Origin: Kiritimatiellia bacterium
GTDB lineage: Bacteria; Verrucomicrobiota; Kiritimatiellia; CAIQIC01; Lenti-01
Direction: 5' to 3'
NCBI GenBank assembly: GCA_017458625.1
Contig: JAFTAH010000007.1
Location: 1 to 35,206 of the forward strand
DNA length: 35,206 nucleotides
Part shown: positions 7,614 to 14,999 of the stretch, in pieces
Position numbering within the stretch: the first letter of the stretch is position 1
Layout: each line of letters begins with the position of its first letter
The notes under the pieces: generated by a model
What the model saw: the letters and a program-made list of their open reading frames with translations, nothing else
What the model was told of the DNA's origin: nothing
The model's database searches: none
Made by a program: the position numbers and the translations under genes

Positions 7614-8507
7614 CTACACCCACCCTTCCATCGCCACCAGGAACACATACACCATCGGCGCGGTGAACAGCAGACTGTCCAGCACATCCATCAGCCCGCC
7701 CATGCCGGGAATCACTCCTCCCGAGTCCTTCACGCCGGCCGCCCGCTTGATCAGCGACTCCGTCAGGTCCCCGACCACCCCCATCGCCCCCGCCGCAATG
7801 CCCAGCGGGATCGCCCGCATCCACGTCAGTCCCACCGAGGCGAACGGCGCCCCCGCCGCCCACCGGTTCACCCCCCACACCAGCAGACATCCGCACAACG
7901 TCCCCCACGTGATGCCGCCCACGACGCCCTCCCACGTCTTCGCCGGCGAAATCCTCGGACACAGCTTGTGCCGCCCGAACAGGCACCCCGTCATGTACGC
8001 CCCGATGTCCGTCCACTTCGCCATGAACACCGCATAGAGCAGCAGACACCGCCCCGTCCAGCTGATCGCCCCCCACCCCGCGTGCGCATACGCCGTCCGC
8101 GGATACAGCACCAGCTGCGCCATCGCCGACCACAGCAGCCCCACGTACATCAGCCCGAACAGCGTCCCCGAGATGGTCTCCAGCGGCTTCGGATTGTTCT
8201 TCTGCGGAAACGTCCGCAACAGCACCGCCACCGTCATGATCAGCAGCACGGCCGCCCCCCATCCCGGCTGCGCGAACCACGTCACCAGGATCATCGCCAC
8301 ACAGCCGATCGTCCCCAGGCAGCGGTAGTTGCTCACCCCGCTCGCCGCCAGCAGCCCGTAGAACTCCCATGCCAGCAGCCCTCCCAGCCCCGCCAGCACC
8401 ACCGGCATGAACGCATCCGGCAGAAAGAAAAACGCCGCGAAAAGGGCCCCTGCCAGCGAAAACCCGCTGACCAGCCGATGTCCGATGGACGGCAGCTTCT
8501 TGCTCAT
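7614..8507 (-). CDS. cdsA: Phosphatidate cytidylyltransferase
   Basis: A 297-aa polytopic membrane protein that makes CDP-diacylglycerol from CTP and phosphatidic acid, the branch point for phospholipid synthesis. The C-terminal CdsA signature region is present: KWTDIGAYMTG, then PAKTWEGVVGG, then GDLTESLIKRAAGVKDSG and IPGMGGLMDVLDSLL. Two positions depart from the usual PGHGGxxDRxDS pattern: His is Met and Arg is Val. About eight hydrophobic segments fill the chain. ATG 8507 was chosen because its first base overlaps the uppS stop (TGATG), implying translational coupling; an upstream in-frame start would add a Gly-rich extension. The next gene is rseP, 90 bp on. Confidence 0.9.
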   Translation of the reverse strand: MSKKLPSIGHRLVSGFSLAGALFAAFFFLPDAFMPVVLAGLGGLLAWEFYGLLAASGVSNYRCLGTIGCVAMILVTWFAQPGWGAAVLLIMTVAVLLRTFPQKNNPKPLETISGTLFGLMYVGLLWSAMAQLVLYPRTAYAHAGWGAISWTGRCLLLYAVFMAKWTDIGAYMTGCLFGRHKLCPRISPAKTWEGVVGGITWGTLCGCLLVWGVNRWAAGAPFASVGLTWMRAIPLGIAAGAMGVVGDLTESLIKRAAGVKDSGGVIPGMGGLMDVLDSLLFTAPMVYVFLVAMEGWV

Positions 8508-9223
8508 CACTCGTGCCCTCCGTAGCGGCGGCTCCGCCGCGAATACTCCTCCAGACATGCCACAAATGCCTCCTCCCGGAACTCCGGCCACGGCACCGGC
8601 GTGAAAATGAACTCGCTATAGCTGACCTCCCACAGCAGAAAGTTGCTCAGCCGCACCTCCCCGCTCGTCCGGATCATCAGGTCCGGATCCGGCACGTCAG
8701 GCAGGTACAGCCGCTCCGCGATGGCCTGCTCGTCCACCGCCTCCGGGGCCAGCCGTCCCGCCGCCACGTCCTCCGCGATTCGCCGCGCCGCGTCCGCGAG
8801 CTCCGCGCGGCCCCCGTAGCTCAGTGCCAGCACCAGCTGCCCCTTCGTGTACTTCTCCGTCGCCGCCATCACCCGCCGCAGCTCCGCCTGCACATCGGCC
8901 GGCAGGTCCCCCAGCCGCCCCGTCACCCGCAGCCGGGTCTCGTGCTTGTGCAGCTCCTTCTCGTCCTTCTTCAGGAACTCCTTCAGCAGCCGCATCAGCC
9001 CGTCCACCTCGTCCTTTGGACGCCCCCAGTTCTCCGTCGAGAACGCATACACCGTCAGAATCTCCACCCCATGCTTTCGGCACGCCTCCAGGATCACCCG
9101 CAGCGACTCCGCCCCTTCCCGATGCCCGAACAGACGTGGCCGATGCCGGGCCTTCGCCCATCGCCCGTTCCCGTCCATGATGATGGCCACATGCCGTGGC
9201 CCTGCTACCTTCTCGTCGCTCAT
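8507..9223 (-). CDS. uppS: Undecaprenyl diphosphate synthase (cis-prenyltransferase)
   Basis: A 238-aa cytosolic enzyme that adds isopentenyl units to farnesyl diphosphate to build the C55 lipid carrier for peptidoglycan and polysaccharide synthesis. Family motifs: HVAIIMDGNGRWAK (11-24, catalytic Asp17), LTVYAFSTENWGRP, and the C-terminal DLMIRTSGEVRLSNFLLW with YSEF. ATG 9223 begins 10 residues before the HVAIIMDGNG block, as is usual, with AGGAAG about 9 nt upstream. The longer in-frame reading upstream is low-complexity sequence from the intergenic repeat region and is not coding. It is the first gene of uppS-cdsA-rseP. Confidence 0.95.
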   Translation of the reverse strand: MSDEKVAGPRHVAIIMDGNGRWAKARHRPRLFGHREGAESLRVILEACRKHGVEILTVYAFSTENWGRPKDEVDGLMRLLKEFLKKDEKELHKHETRLRVTGRLGDLPADVQAELRRVMAATEKYTKGQLVLALSYGGRAELADAARRIAEDVAAGRLAPEAVDEQAIAERLYLPDVPDPDLMIRTSGEVRLSNFLLWEVSYSEFIFTPVPWPEFREEAFVACLEEYSRRSRRYGGHE

Positions 9224-9415
9224 GCGTGCATTCTTCCTGTTCCCCTTATCCTGCCACCCCCTCCCCCCCGATTCAAGCCCAAACCCCTCCCCTGTGTCTT
9301 CGTGCCTCTGTGTGAGCCTAAACAGTTTGCCCGTTTGGCCGTGTGTCTCCCCCTCTTGTTCTCCACCTTGGCGAACTTCGCGGACTTCTCGCGAGCCATT
9401 ATTCCCCCTTCTCGA

Positions 9416-9457
9416 ATCCGAAATTCGTAAAACACAATATCCGCCAATCGTAAAACA
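9416..9457 (-). repeat. Pair of 19-bp direct repeats containing TTTTACG
   Basis: On the plus strand ATCCGAAATTCGTAAAACA (9416-9434) and ATCCGCCAATCGTAAAACA (9439-9457) match at 16 of 19 positions, with starts 23 bp apart, about two helical turns. On the minus strand each contains TGTTTTACG, related to the core of the five-copy motif. They lie about 200 bp upstream of uppS and could be regulator half-sites. Confidence 0.4.
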
Positions 9458-9550
9458 ACAGGTTGGCCAATTCTCCCATCTGTTCCAGAACCAGGCCTGA
9501 TTCTCTGTCGCCATTCCCCCATGCTTCCCCTTGTTTTTGCGACACGAGGA

Positions 9551-9580
9551 ATAAAAAAGGCCGCTCCATAAGGAGCGGCC
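9551..9580 (-). terminator. Intrinsic terminator of the pilus-like operon
   Basis: On the minus strand a perfect 9-bp stem (GGCCGCTCC / GGAGCGGCC, 4-nt loop) is followed directly by TTTTTTAT. It lies 19 bp beyond the secretin stop codon. This is a textbook Rho-independent terminator. Confidence 0.92.
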
Positions 9581-9598
9581 GGGAGGCTTGCAGGCCTG

Positions 9599-12500
9599 TT
9601 ATTCCACCGGGGAGGTGTCGACGCCAGCACCCGGGAGGACGGCGTTGTCGCCGTGGATGGGACGACCGGCGGGGTCAACCAAGCGGGCGGTCACGAAGAT
9701 CAACAGGTTCTTCTTCTGGCTGTATTCGCCATTGGAGCGGAAGAACCAGCCCAGCAGCGGGATGTCGCCCAGGATCGGAATCTTGTCGTGGAAGGTGATG
9801 ACTTCCTCGCGGATGAGACCGCCCATGACAACCGTCTGGCCATCCCAGATCACGAGCGAGGTGTTGACCTTGCTGGAACGGAAGACCGGCTGGTCCATCT
9901 TGAAGTTGTAGCTCTGAGTCTGCGCCTCAGTCAGCGACCCCATCGCGGATGCCGACTGCGTCTGGACCGTGAAGGAGGAGCCGTAGTCGATCCACTCGAC
10001 CAGGTCGCAGACTTCCGGCTCGAGCATCAGGTCGATGGTATAGCCATCGGGACCGACGGTCGGGGTGACGTTCAGGATGACGCCGGTAGGCCGCATCTGG
10101 AAGTCCGTAGGCTGGACGACCGGGCCCATGGTGACGTTACCATCGGAGTCGGTGGTCGGCTGCGTCAGGTCATAGTCGTTCGGGTAGCGGATTTCGCGAA
10201 CCACCTGAATGATGGCGGGAGCACCAGACCGGGTCGTGACCTTCGGCGCGGAAAGCAGGTCGCTGGCACCGTGCTGCGAGAGCGCGTTGATGGTCAGACC
10301 AACTTCCGGATTCGTGAGCACCGAGGCGAACGTGGCAATGTTGCCGATGGGGGCCTGGTTGACCGTATCGATCACAGACGAGGAGGTCGACGTGATGATG
10401 TCCTTCGAGTTGTCCTGGACGAAGAAGCGGTTGCCGCGGGTGACGGAGCCGGCATTCATCTGGATGGTTCCACCAGAGCCATCGTTCTTGGTGGCGATTT
10501 CCCAGTTGTCGTTCAGCGACCACTGGAAGCCGAGTTCCTCGAGGTCGTTCTGGTTGACCTCGATGAAGCGCGCCTCGATCTCAACCTGGTTGGGAATCTG
10601 GTTGATGTTCTGGAGGATACGCTCGAAGGATTCCAGATTCTCGGCAGTATTGGCGACGATCAACTGGGAGATCGTGGGGTTATAGGTGATGGAGGCACCG
10701 GTGGGGAACGGAACGCCCGCGCTCTCGAAGAACTCTCTGACATCGCCCTTCTTGAGGGTGACATCCTGGCCCATGGAGACGAAGTCGCCACCATTATCCT
10801 GCTCCAACGGCTCCTGGATGACGTTCATGAAGGACGGCTGGACGGGATACATGCGGGTGATGATGTTGCCGACAGGAGCATCCTTGCGGGTGATGATGAC
10901 GGCGGCATCCTCGATGCGGTACTTCAGCTGGGCGACTTCCGTGATGAACTGGACGGCATCGGCCATGGTGATGTTGCGCAGGTTGAGGGTGATGGGCGGA
11001 ATGCCCGAACCACCAGCATCCGCCATCGGCGCGGAGGAGCCATAGTCATCGGCCTCGCCCATGCCCCAGTCGTCATCGCCCCAGGAGCTGGAAGCGGCCG
11101 GTGCGGCAGAAGCGGTCGGAACGGCGGCGGAACCACCGACGTTGAGGATGATGTTGACGCCTTCGCCGGCCGGATCGGCGGCAATCGAGGCATCGACGAG
11201 GTAGTTCACCACGTCCGCGATGTTCGCCTGGCGGAACTCCAACTTCGGAATGACGATGTTCTTCATCTTCTCGTTGATGACAGACGCGCGCGGCTTGGTG
11301 GAGACGGCACCCTGGCCCTCGCCTTCCTCAGGAATCTCGATGGTCTGGCGGTTCGGAGGCGACCACGTGCGGCGGATATCGGCAACCATGTTCTCGCGGC
11401 GCGCATGGTATTCCATCGTCGCCAGCTTGTATTCGCTGTGCCCCAGCTTCTCGAGATAACGGAGGGCGGCACGATTGTACGGATCGATCTCGAGCATCTT
11501 CTCGAAGAGCGCTTCGGCGCGGTCGTAGTCATGCAGCGCGTACCACTGACGAGCTTCACGATAGAGATCCTTCAGGTCATCCGCCTTGGCAATCGTCCCC
11601 GCCTGCTTCTTCGGGGGCTTGGGCTGAGCTTCCTTCTCCTGGAGCTTGGTGAGCTTGGCATCCAGACGCTGGAGGACGACGCTGTCGGGCGCATAGACCA
11701 GACCATCGTCGATGTACTTGCGAGCCACTTCATACGTGGCGGGATCCTTCATGGCCTCCACGGCCTGCTTGGCCTTGATGCCGGCGAGGTCGCGGGCGAT
11801 CTGCGCGCGAATCTCCTCGTTCTGCTCGCGGGCGGGCATGCGCTCCAGAGCCTCGGCGAGACGCTCGGCTGCCAGCGGGAGCTTGCCGGCGTCGATGGCC
11901 TTGCCGCCTTCCTGGGCCAGGCGATCAGCCTCGCTCTGCTCGGCGGCGCGGCGGACGCGCTCCATCTCCTCGAGTTCCTTGGCCAGCTTCTTGGCCGCCT
12001 TGCGGTCAGTGCGCTTGTCCTCGGGCAGGGCCGGAGCCGCCTCTTCCTCTTCGACTTCCTCGACCTCCGGCACATTCTCGGCAAAGGCATCGGCGGCCTC
12101 GGCGACATCGGCGGAGAAATCATCGTCGAACCCATCAAATGCATCCGCTGCATCCGCGGGCTCGTCGGGAATCTCCGGCGCGGCATCGGCAACCGCGTCC
12201 GACGCGCCGAAAAGATCATCCTCGACTCCACCAAAGGGGTCATCGGCGATCTCCTCGGGAATGTCGGCCGGAGCGGCATCGTCCGCCGTCAGGTCGTCGA
12301 AGGCGTCGAAGGTGTCATCCACCGGGGCTTCGGCAACATCCGCGTCCAAGTCACCGAACGCGTCGCCCAAGTCGTCGGCGGCATCGGCCGTGGTCTCGGC
12401 CACGTCATCCACCACCTCTTCGACCGCAGCACCCGCGTCGGCGGAAGCGTCATCGAATTCGCCGAAAAGGTCATCCAAGCCATCGCTGGCGGCGTCTGCC

Positions 12501-12658
12501 GCCCCGGCCGGAGCATCGGCGAAAGCGTCAATGGCCTCCTCCGCAGGCGGGGCATCCTCGCCGAGGAGCGCGTCCAGGTCATCAAAGTCGTCCTGGGCGA
12601 GCGCACCCGAGGCGAAGACAAGGGCGAGTGCCATAGTTGAAGCAGTTAACCATTTCAT
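9599..12658 (-). CDS. Amuc_1098-like secretin, outer-membrane channel
   Basis: A 1019-aa secretin expected to form the outer-membrane ring of a type IV pilus-like apparatus. Order of parts: signal peptide (1-22, ending ASGALAQ); a very acidic Asp/Ala/Glu region (about 23-214) with recurring DDLFG/AFDDL-type units; a Lys/Glu-rich helical stretch; a TPR-like helix pair (about 365-415, YALHDYDRAEALFEKMLEIDP); an STN-like domain (LEFRQANIADVVNYLVDAS, then LRNITMADAVQF); a secretin N-domain (ITYNPTISQLIVANTAENLE); and the secretin beta domain (about 775-992), with SAPKVTTRSG, PTGVILNVTP and DKIPILGDIPLLGWFF. ATG 12658 has AAGGAGG 8 nt upstream and starts a clean signal peptide; the in-frame start at 12724 does not. 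It is the last gene of the operon and is followed by a strong terminator. The acidic N-terminal region is unusual for secretins. Confidence 0.93.
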   Translation of the reverse strand: MKWLTASTMALALVFASGALAQDDFDDLDALLGEDAPPAEEAIDAFADAPAGAADAASDGLDDLFGEFDDASADAGAAVEEVVDDVAETTADAADDLGDAFGDLDADVAEAPVDDTFDAFDDLTADDAAPADIPEEIADDPFGGVEDDLFGASDAVADAAPEIPDEPADAADAFDGFDDDFSADVAEAADAFAENVPEVEEVEEEEAAPALPEDKRTDRKAAKKLAKELEEMERVRRAAEQSEADRLAQEGGKAIDAGKLPLAAERLAEALERMPAREQNEEIRAQIARDLAGIKAKQAVEAMKDPATYEVARKYIDDGLVYAPDSVVLQRLDAKLTKLQEKEAQPKPPKKQAGTIAKADDLKDLYREARQWYALHDYDRAEALFEKMLEIDPYNRAALRYLEKLGHSEYKLATMEYHARRENMVADIRRTWSPPNRQTIEIPEEGEGQGAVSTKPRASVINEKMKNIVIPKLEFRQANIADVVNYLVDASIAADPAGEGVNIILNVGGSAAVPTASAAPAASSSWGDDDWGMGEADDYGSSAPMADAGGSGIPPITLNLRNITMADAVQFITEVAQLKYRIEDAAVIITRKDAPVGNIITRMYPVQPSFMNVIQEPLEQDNGGDFVSMGQDVTLKKGDVREFFESAGVPFPTGASITYNPTISQLIVANTAENLESFERILQNINQIPNQVEIEARFIEVNQNDLEELGFQWSLNDNWEIATKNDGSGGTIQMNAGSVTRGNRFFVQDNSKDIITSTSSSVIDTVNQAPIGNIATFASVLTNPEVGLTINALSQHGASDLLSAPKVTTRSGAPAIIQVVREIRYPNDYDLTQPTTDSDGNVTMGPVVQPTDFQMRPTGVILNVTPTVGPDGYTIDLMLEPEVCDLVEWIDYGSSFTVQTQSASAMGSLTEAQTQSYNFKMDQPVFRSSKVNTSLVIWDGQTVVMGGLIREEVITFHDKIPILGDIPLLGWFFRSNGEYSQKKNLLIFVTARLVDPAGRPIHGDNAVLPGAGVDTSPVE

Positions 12659-12753
12659 GAGGAATTCCTCCTTGCGGACAGACCTGAGGCCGGCAGGCGG
12701 GGTCTTGTGGGTTATCGGTGTCATTCTAAATCGTTGGGTGGGTTCGTGGCGGA

Positions 12754-13905
12754 CTAGTTGCCGAAGATGTCATCGCCCGGAGCGGCCCCCGGAGGCGGCG
12801 GGAACGGAGACAACGTCGGGGCAGGCGCAGGACGGGCCGGAGCCGCCATGGAAGTCCCGGGGGGCGGCATGGCGGCAGCCGGATCGCCCGAGCGCTCCGC
12901 CTCAGTGATCTTGGGAATATTGATGGTCTTCATGGTCTCCACGTCTTGAATTATCACGTTTTGACCCTTGATGTCAACGACCTTGTACTGCTTGCCGTTG
13001 TCGGCCAGCGTGAAGCTGTCACCTTTCCGCTTGACGGGAAGCTTGGTGCGGTTGATGAGGGAGACGAAGAGGATGGCAATCTCGTTTTCCGTGACAGGAT
13101 GTCCCTGGACAAGATTGACGACACGGTTGTCGGAGACGCGGATGAGCGTGAGGGTCGGGCCATTTTCGCCATTGGGATCGAACTTGGCGATCTTGTAGCC
13201 CAAGGTGACGTCATTGAGCTTGACGAAGAGCGTCGGCGCCTTTTCGCTCTGCATGTTGAGCTGGAAGCGAAGCGACTTGTCGGCAAGTTCGGAAACGGAG
13301 ACGAAACGCAGATAGAAGGGAATGGGTCGGGTGGCCCAGACACGGAGTTTCACCACGGGATCAGGCCGGGAAGCCGGGTCGCGCAGGTCGGTGCCCGCCT
13401 GATATTCCTCGATGTTGGTGAAGCCATCGTTGTCCAGGTCGCCATAGGCATCCGCCGGATTCTGCGGATCAAGTCCCAATGTGAGCTCAAGCTTGTCGGG
13501 CATGCCATCCTGATCGGTGTCGATGGTATCAGGATTAATGATCTCGGGCTGGTCTTGCAGGCAGAACGGGCACTTGAGCGCCTCGTAGGGGATGGGCTTG
13601 CCGCACTTGACGCAGGCAACGCGGCGTTCCGAAACGAAGGAGCGCTTCGGATTCGCCAGGGGCTTCGTCGCCGTCTTGCGGGCATTGGCTAGCATGGTGT
13701 CGAACTGGAGCGTGTCCTGCAGGGCGTAGGCTTCTCCGCCGAGTTGGGTGTTGGCCACAAAGTTGTCGTTGGAGCCACGCTGGTCGATGATCAGGCGCGA
13801 GAGGAAGGCGCAGGAGGCGATGAGGAGGACAAGCAGGACGAGAAGAATGACCTTCTCGTAGTTGTTCTTGAGAGGACTGCTGGACGGCTGGGCGTTTTGG
13901 CTCAT
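12754..13905 (-). CDS. Amuc_1099-like pilus-system protein with zinc ribbon and Ca-binding repeats
   Basis: A 383-aa bitopic membrane protein. One membrane helix (about 18-38) places most of the chain in the periplasm. A four-Cys zinc-ribbon-like motif follows (C98, C101, C112, C115: CVKCGKP and KCPFC). Next come two thrombospondin type 3/EF-hand-like loops, DTDQDGMPDKLE (129-140) and DLDNDGFTNIEE (156-167), which normally bind calcium. A beta-rich region and a Pro/Ala-rich tail complete it. The placement between the Amuc_1100-like and secretin genes matches Amuc_1099; the exact role is unknown. The start overlaps the stop of the upstream gene by ATGA, so translation is probably coupled. A periplasmic linker that senses metal or assembly state is a guess only. 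Confidence 0.82.
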   Translation of the reverse strand: MSQNAQPSSSPLKNNYEKVILLVLLVLLIASCAFLSRLIIDQRGSNDNFVANTQLGGEAYALQDTLQFDTMLANARKTATKPLANPKRSFVSERRVACVKCGKPIPYEALKCPFCLQDQPEIINPDTIDTDQDGMPDKLELTLGLDPQNPADAYGDLDNDGFTNIEEYQAGTDLRDPASRPDPVVKLRVWATRPIPFYLRFVSVSELADKSLRFQLNMQSEKAPTLFVKLNDVTLGYKIAKFDPNGENGPTLTLIRVSDNRVVNLVQGHPVTENEIAILFVSLINRTKLPVKRKGDSFTLADNGKQYKVVDIKGQNVIIQDVETMKTINIPKITEAERSGDPAAAMPPPGTSMAAPARPAPAPTLSPFPPPPGAAPGDDIFGN

Positions 13906-14999
13906 GGCGTAGGCTCCTGCTGGTCTTCGGCGCTGGCGAGGTCGAGGAAGCGGTAGACGTCGACCTTCATGGAGATGACAGGAAGTTCGCGGCCAGCGGA
14001 GACGCGGAGGTCGCGCGGGAGAATGGCAGGGGCCTCCTTCTGGGCGACCGGCGCGGTCGGCGAACCCACCGCCCGGAAGCCACCGGCGGAAGCGGCCGCG
14101 AAGGGAGCGGGCGCGCCCCCCATGGCCGGAGCGCCCAGGCCATTAGCCTCTCCGGCAGGCTCCTCCTCGGTCCCCTGCGGCGAGAGGATGCTGGGACGCG
14201 CAGCATTGACCACTTCCAGCGCGGTGACCACGGCGAACGGCTGGCCCTGCGCCAGCTTGTCGAGTACCTTCTGGAGGGCGGCATCGGAGGCCTTGAACGA
14301 GAACGTGTAGGACTCGCGCGTGAAGAGGCCGTCCGGATCCTTGTAGAGGGCGCCGGGAGTGGCCTGGGCAACCTCGTCGTCGCCACCCCGGTTGCGACGG
14401 CGGCTCGAGCGGCGCGAGTCTTCCTCGGACGTCGAACTGGCGAGAGCGGCGGCGGTCTCGAATTCGGTGCGGGTCACACCTATCATCTCGGCAATGCCCG
14501 CATCGTAGAGGGCCAGGCAGATGGCCTTGATGTCCTGCATCTGGCAAATGACGCGCGGCAGGTCGTTTTCGCTGGGCGGCGTACCCGTCTCGTACAGGCC
14601 AAAGCCGAACAGCTTCTGCACGGAAGTGCCAGCCGGCGGCGCAATCACGATGCCACGCTTGCGGCCCCCGTAGAGGGTGTAGAGGGTCTCGTTGTATTCG
14701 GTGAGGAAGCGGTCGCGGGTGATGTCGCCATCGGAAGGCTGGCCCTTGCCCAGCTCCTGGGTAAGGTCGACGAGGTAGTCCTTGAAATCCTTGACCTGCG
14801 TCTGCATGGTCTTCGCGTTCTGGCGGGACGGGAAGACCGGGCGGACCTGGAGCTTGTGGAGCTGCGCATTGGAGGAGACGATGGCTTCCCCGGCCTCGTC
14901 ATAGGCCTGGTAGGAGGCAAAGACCATGTAGGCGAGGCCGATGGCCAGCACGCCGACGATGGATGCGCCGACGATGACGGGGGTGTTCTTGCTGCTCAT
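13902..14999 (-). CDS. Amuc_1100-like pilus protein (PilO-like)
   Basis: A 365-aa protein with one N-terminal membrane helix (about 7-29), a coiled-coil stretch (about 30-90), and a periplasmic body broken by a Ser/Arg/Asp-rich linker (SSTSEEDSRRSSRRR, about 188-202). Its locus position and layout match Amuc_1100 (about 317 aa), the Akkermansia envelope protein reported to act on host TLR2 and to resemble PilO/GspM-type folds. In this apparatus it should pair with the PilN-like domain of the fusion encoded upstream. The start ATG overlaps the PilM-N stop by ATGA (14996-14999), and the stop overlaps the next start in the same way. No residues important for host signalling can be judged from sequence alone. 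Confidence 0.82.
   Translation of the reverse strand: MSSKNTPVIVGASIVGVLAIGLAYMVFASYQAYDEAGEAIVSSNAQLHKLQVRPVFPSRQNAKTMQTQVKDFKDYLVDLTQELGKGQPSDGDITRDRFLTEYNETLYTLYGGRKRGIVIAPPAGTSVQKLFGFGLYETGTPPSENDLPRVICQMQDIKAICLALYDAGIAEMIGVTRTEFETAAALASSTSEEDSRRSSRRRNRGGDDEVAQATPGALYKDPDGLFTRESYTFSFKASDAALQKVLDKLAQGQPFAVVTALEVVNAARPSILSPQGTEEEPAGEANGLGAPAMGGAPAPFAAASAGGFRAVGSPTAPVAQKEAPAILPRDLRVSAGRELPVISMKVDVYRFLDLASAEDQQEPTP

Larger units (their letters stand above)
9224..9598. other. Intergenic region between uppS and the secretin gene
   Basis: No gene is seen. It contains two direct repeats (9416-9434, 9439-9457), an intrinsic terminator for the pilus-like operon (9551-9580), and a pyrimidine-rich stretch around 9240-9400. 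That stretch has phrases such as TTGGCGAACTTCGCGGACTT that look like degenerate dispersed repeat DNA; this impression is from memory, not from a search. Confidence 0.4.

Noticed and set aside
9653-12640. Very long open frame on the plus strand opposite the secretin gene
   Set aside because: It is a mirror of the GC-rich secretin reading frame. The translated text has no domain, while the opposite strand gives a full secretin with signal peptide, Shine-Dalgarno sequence and terminator.
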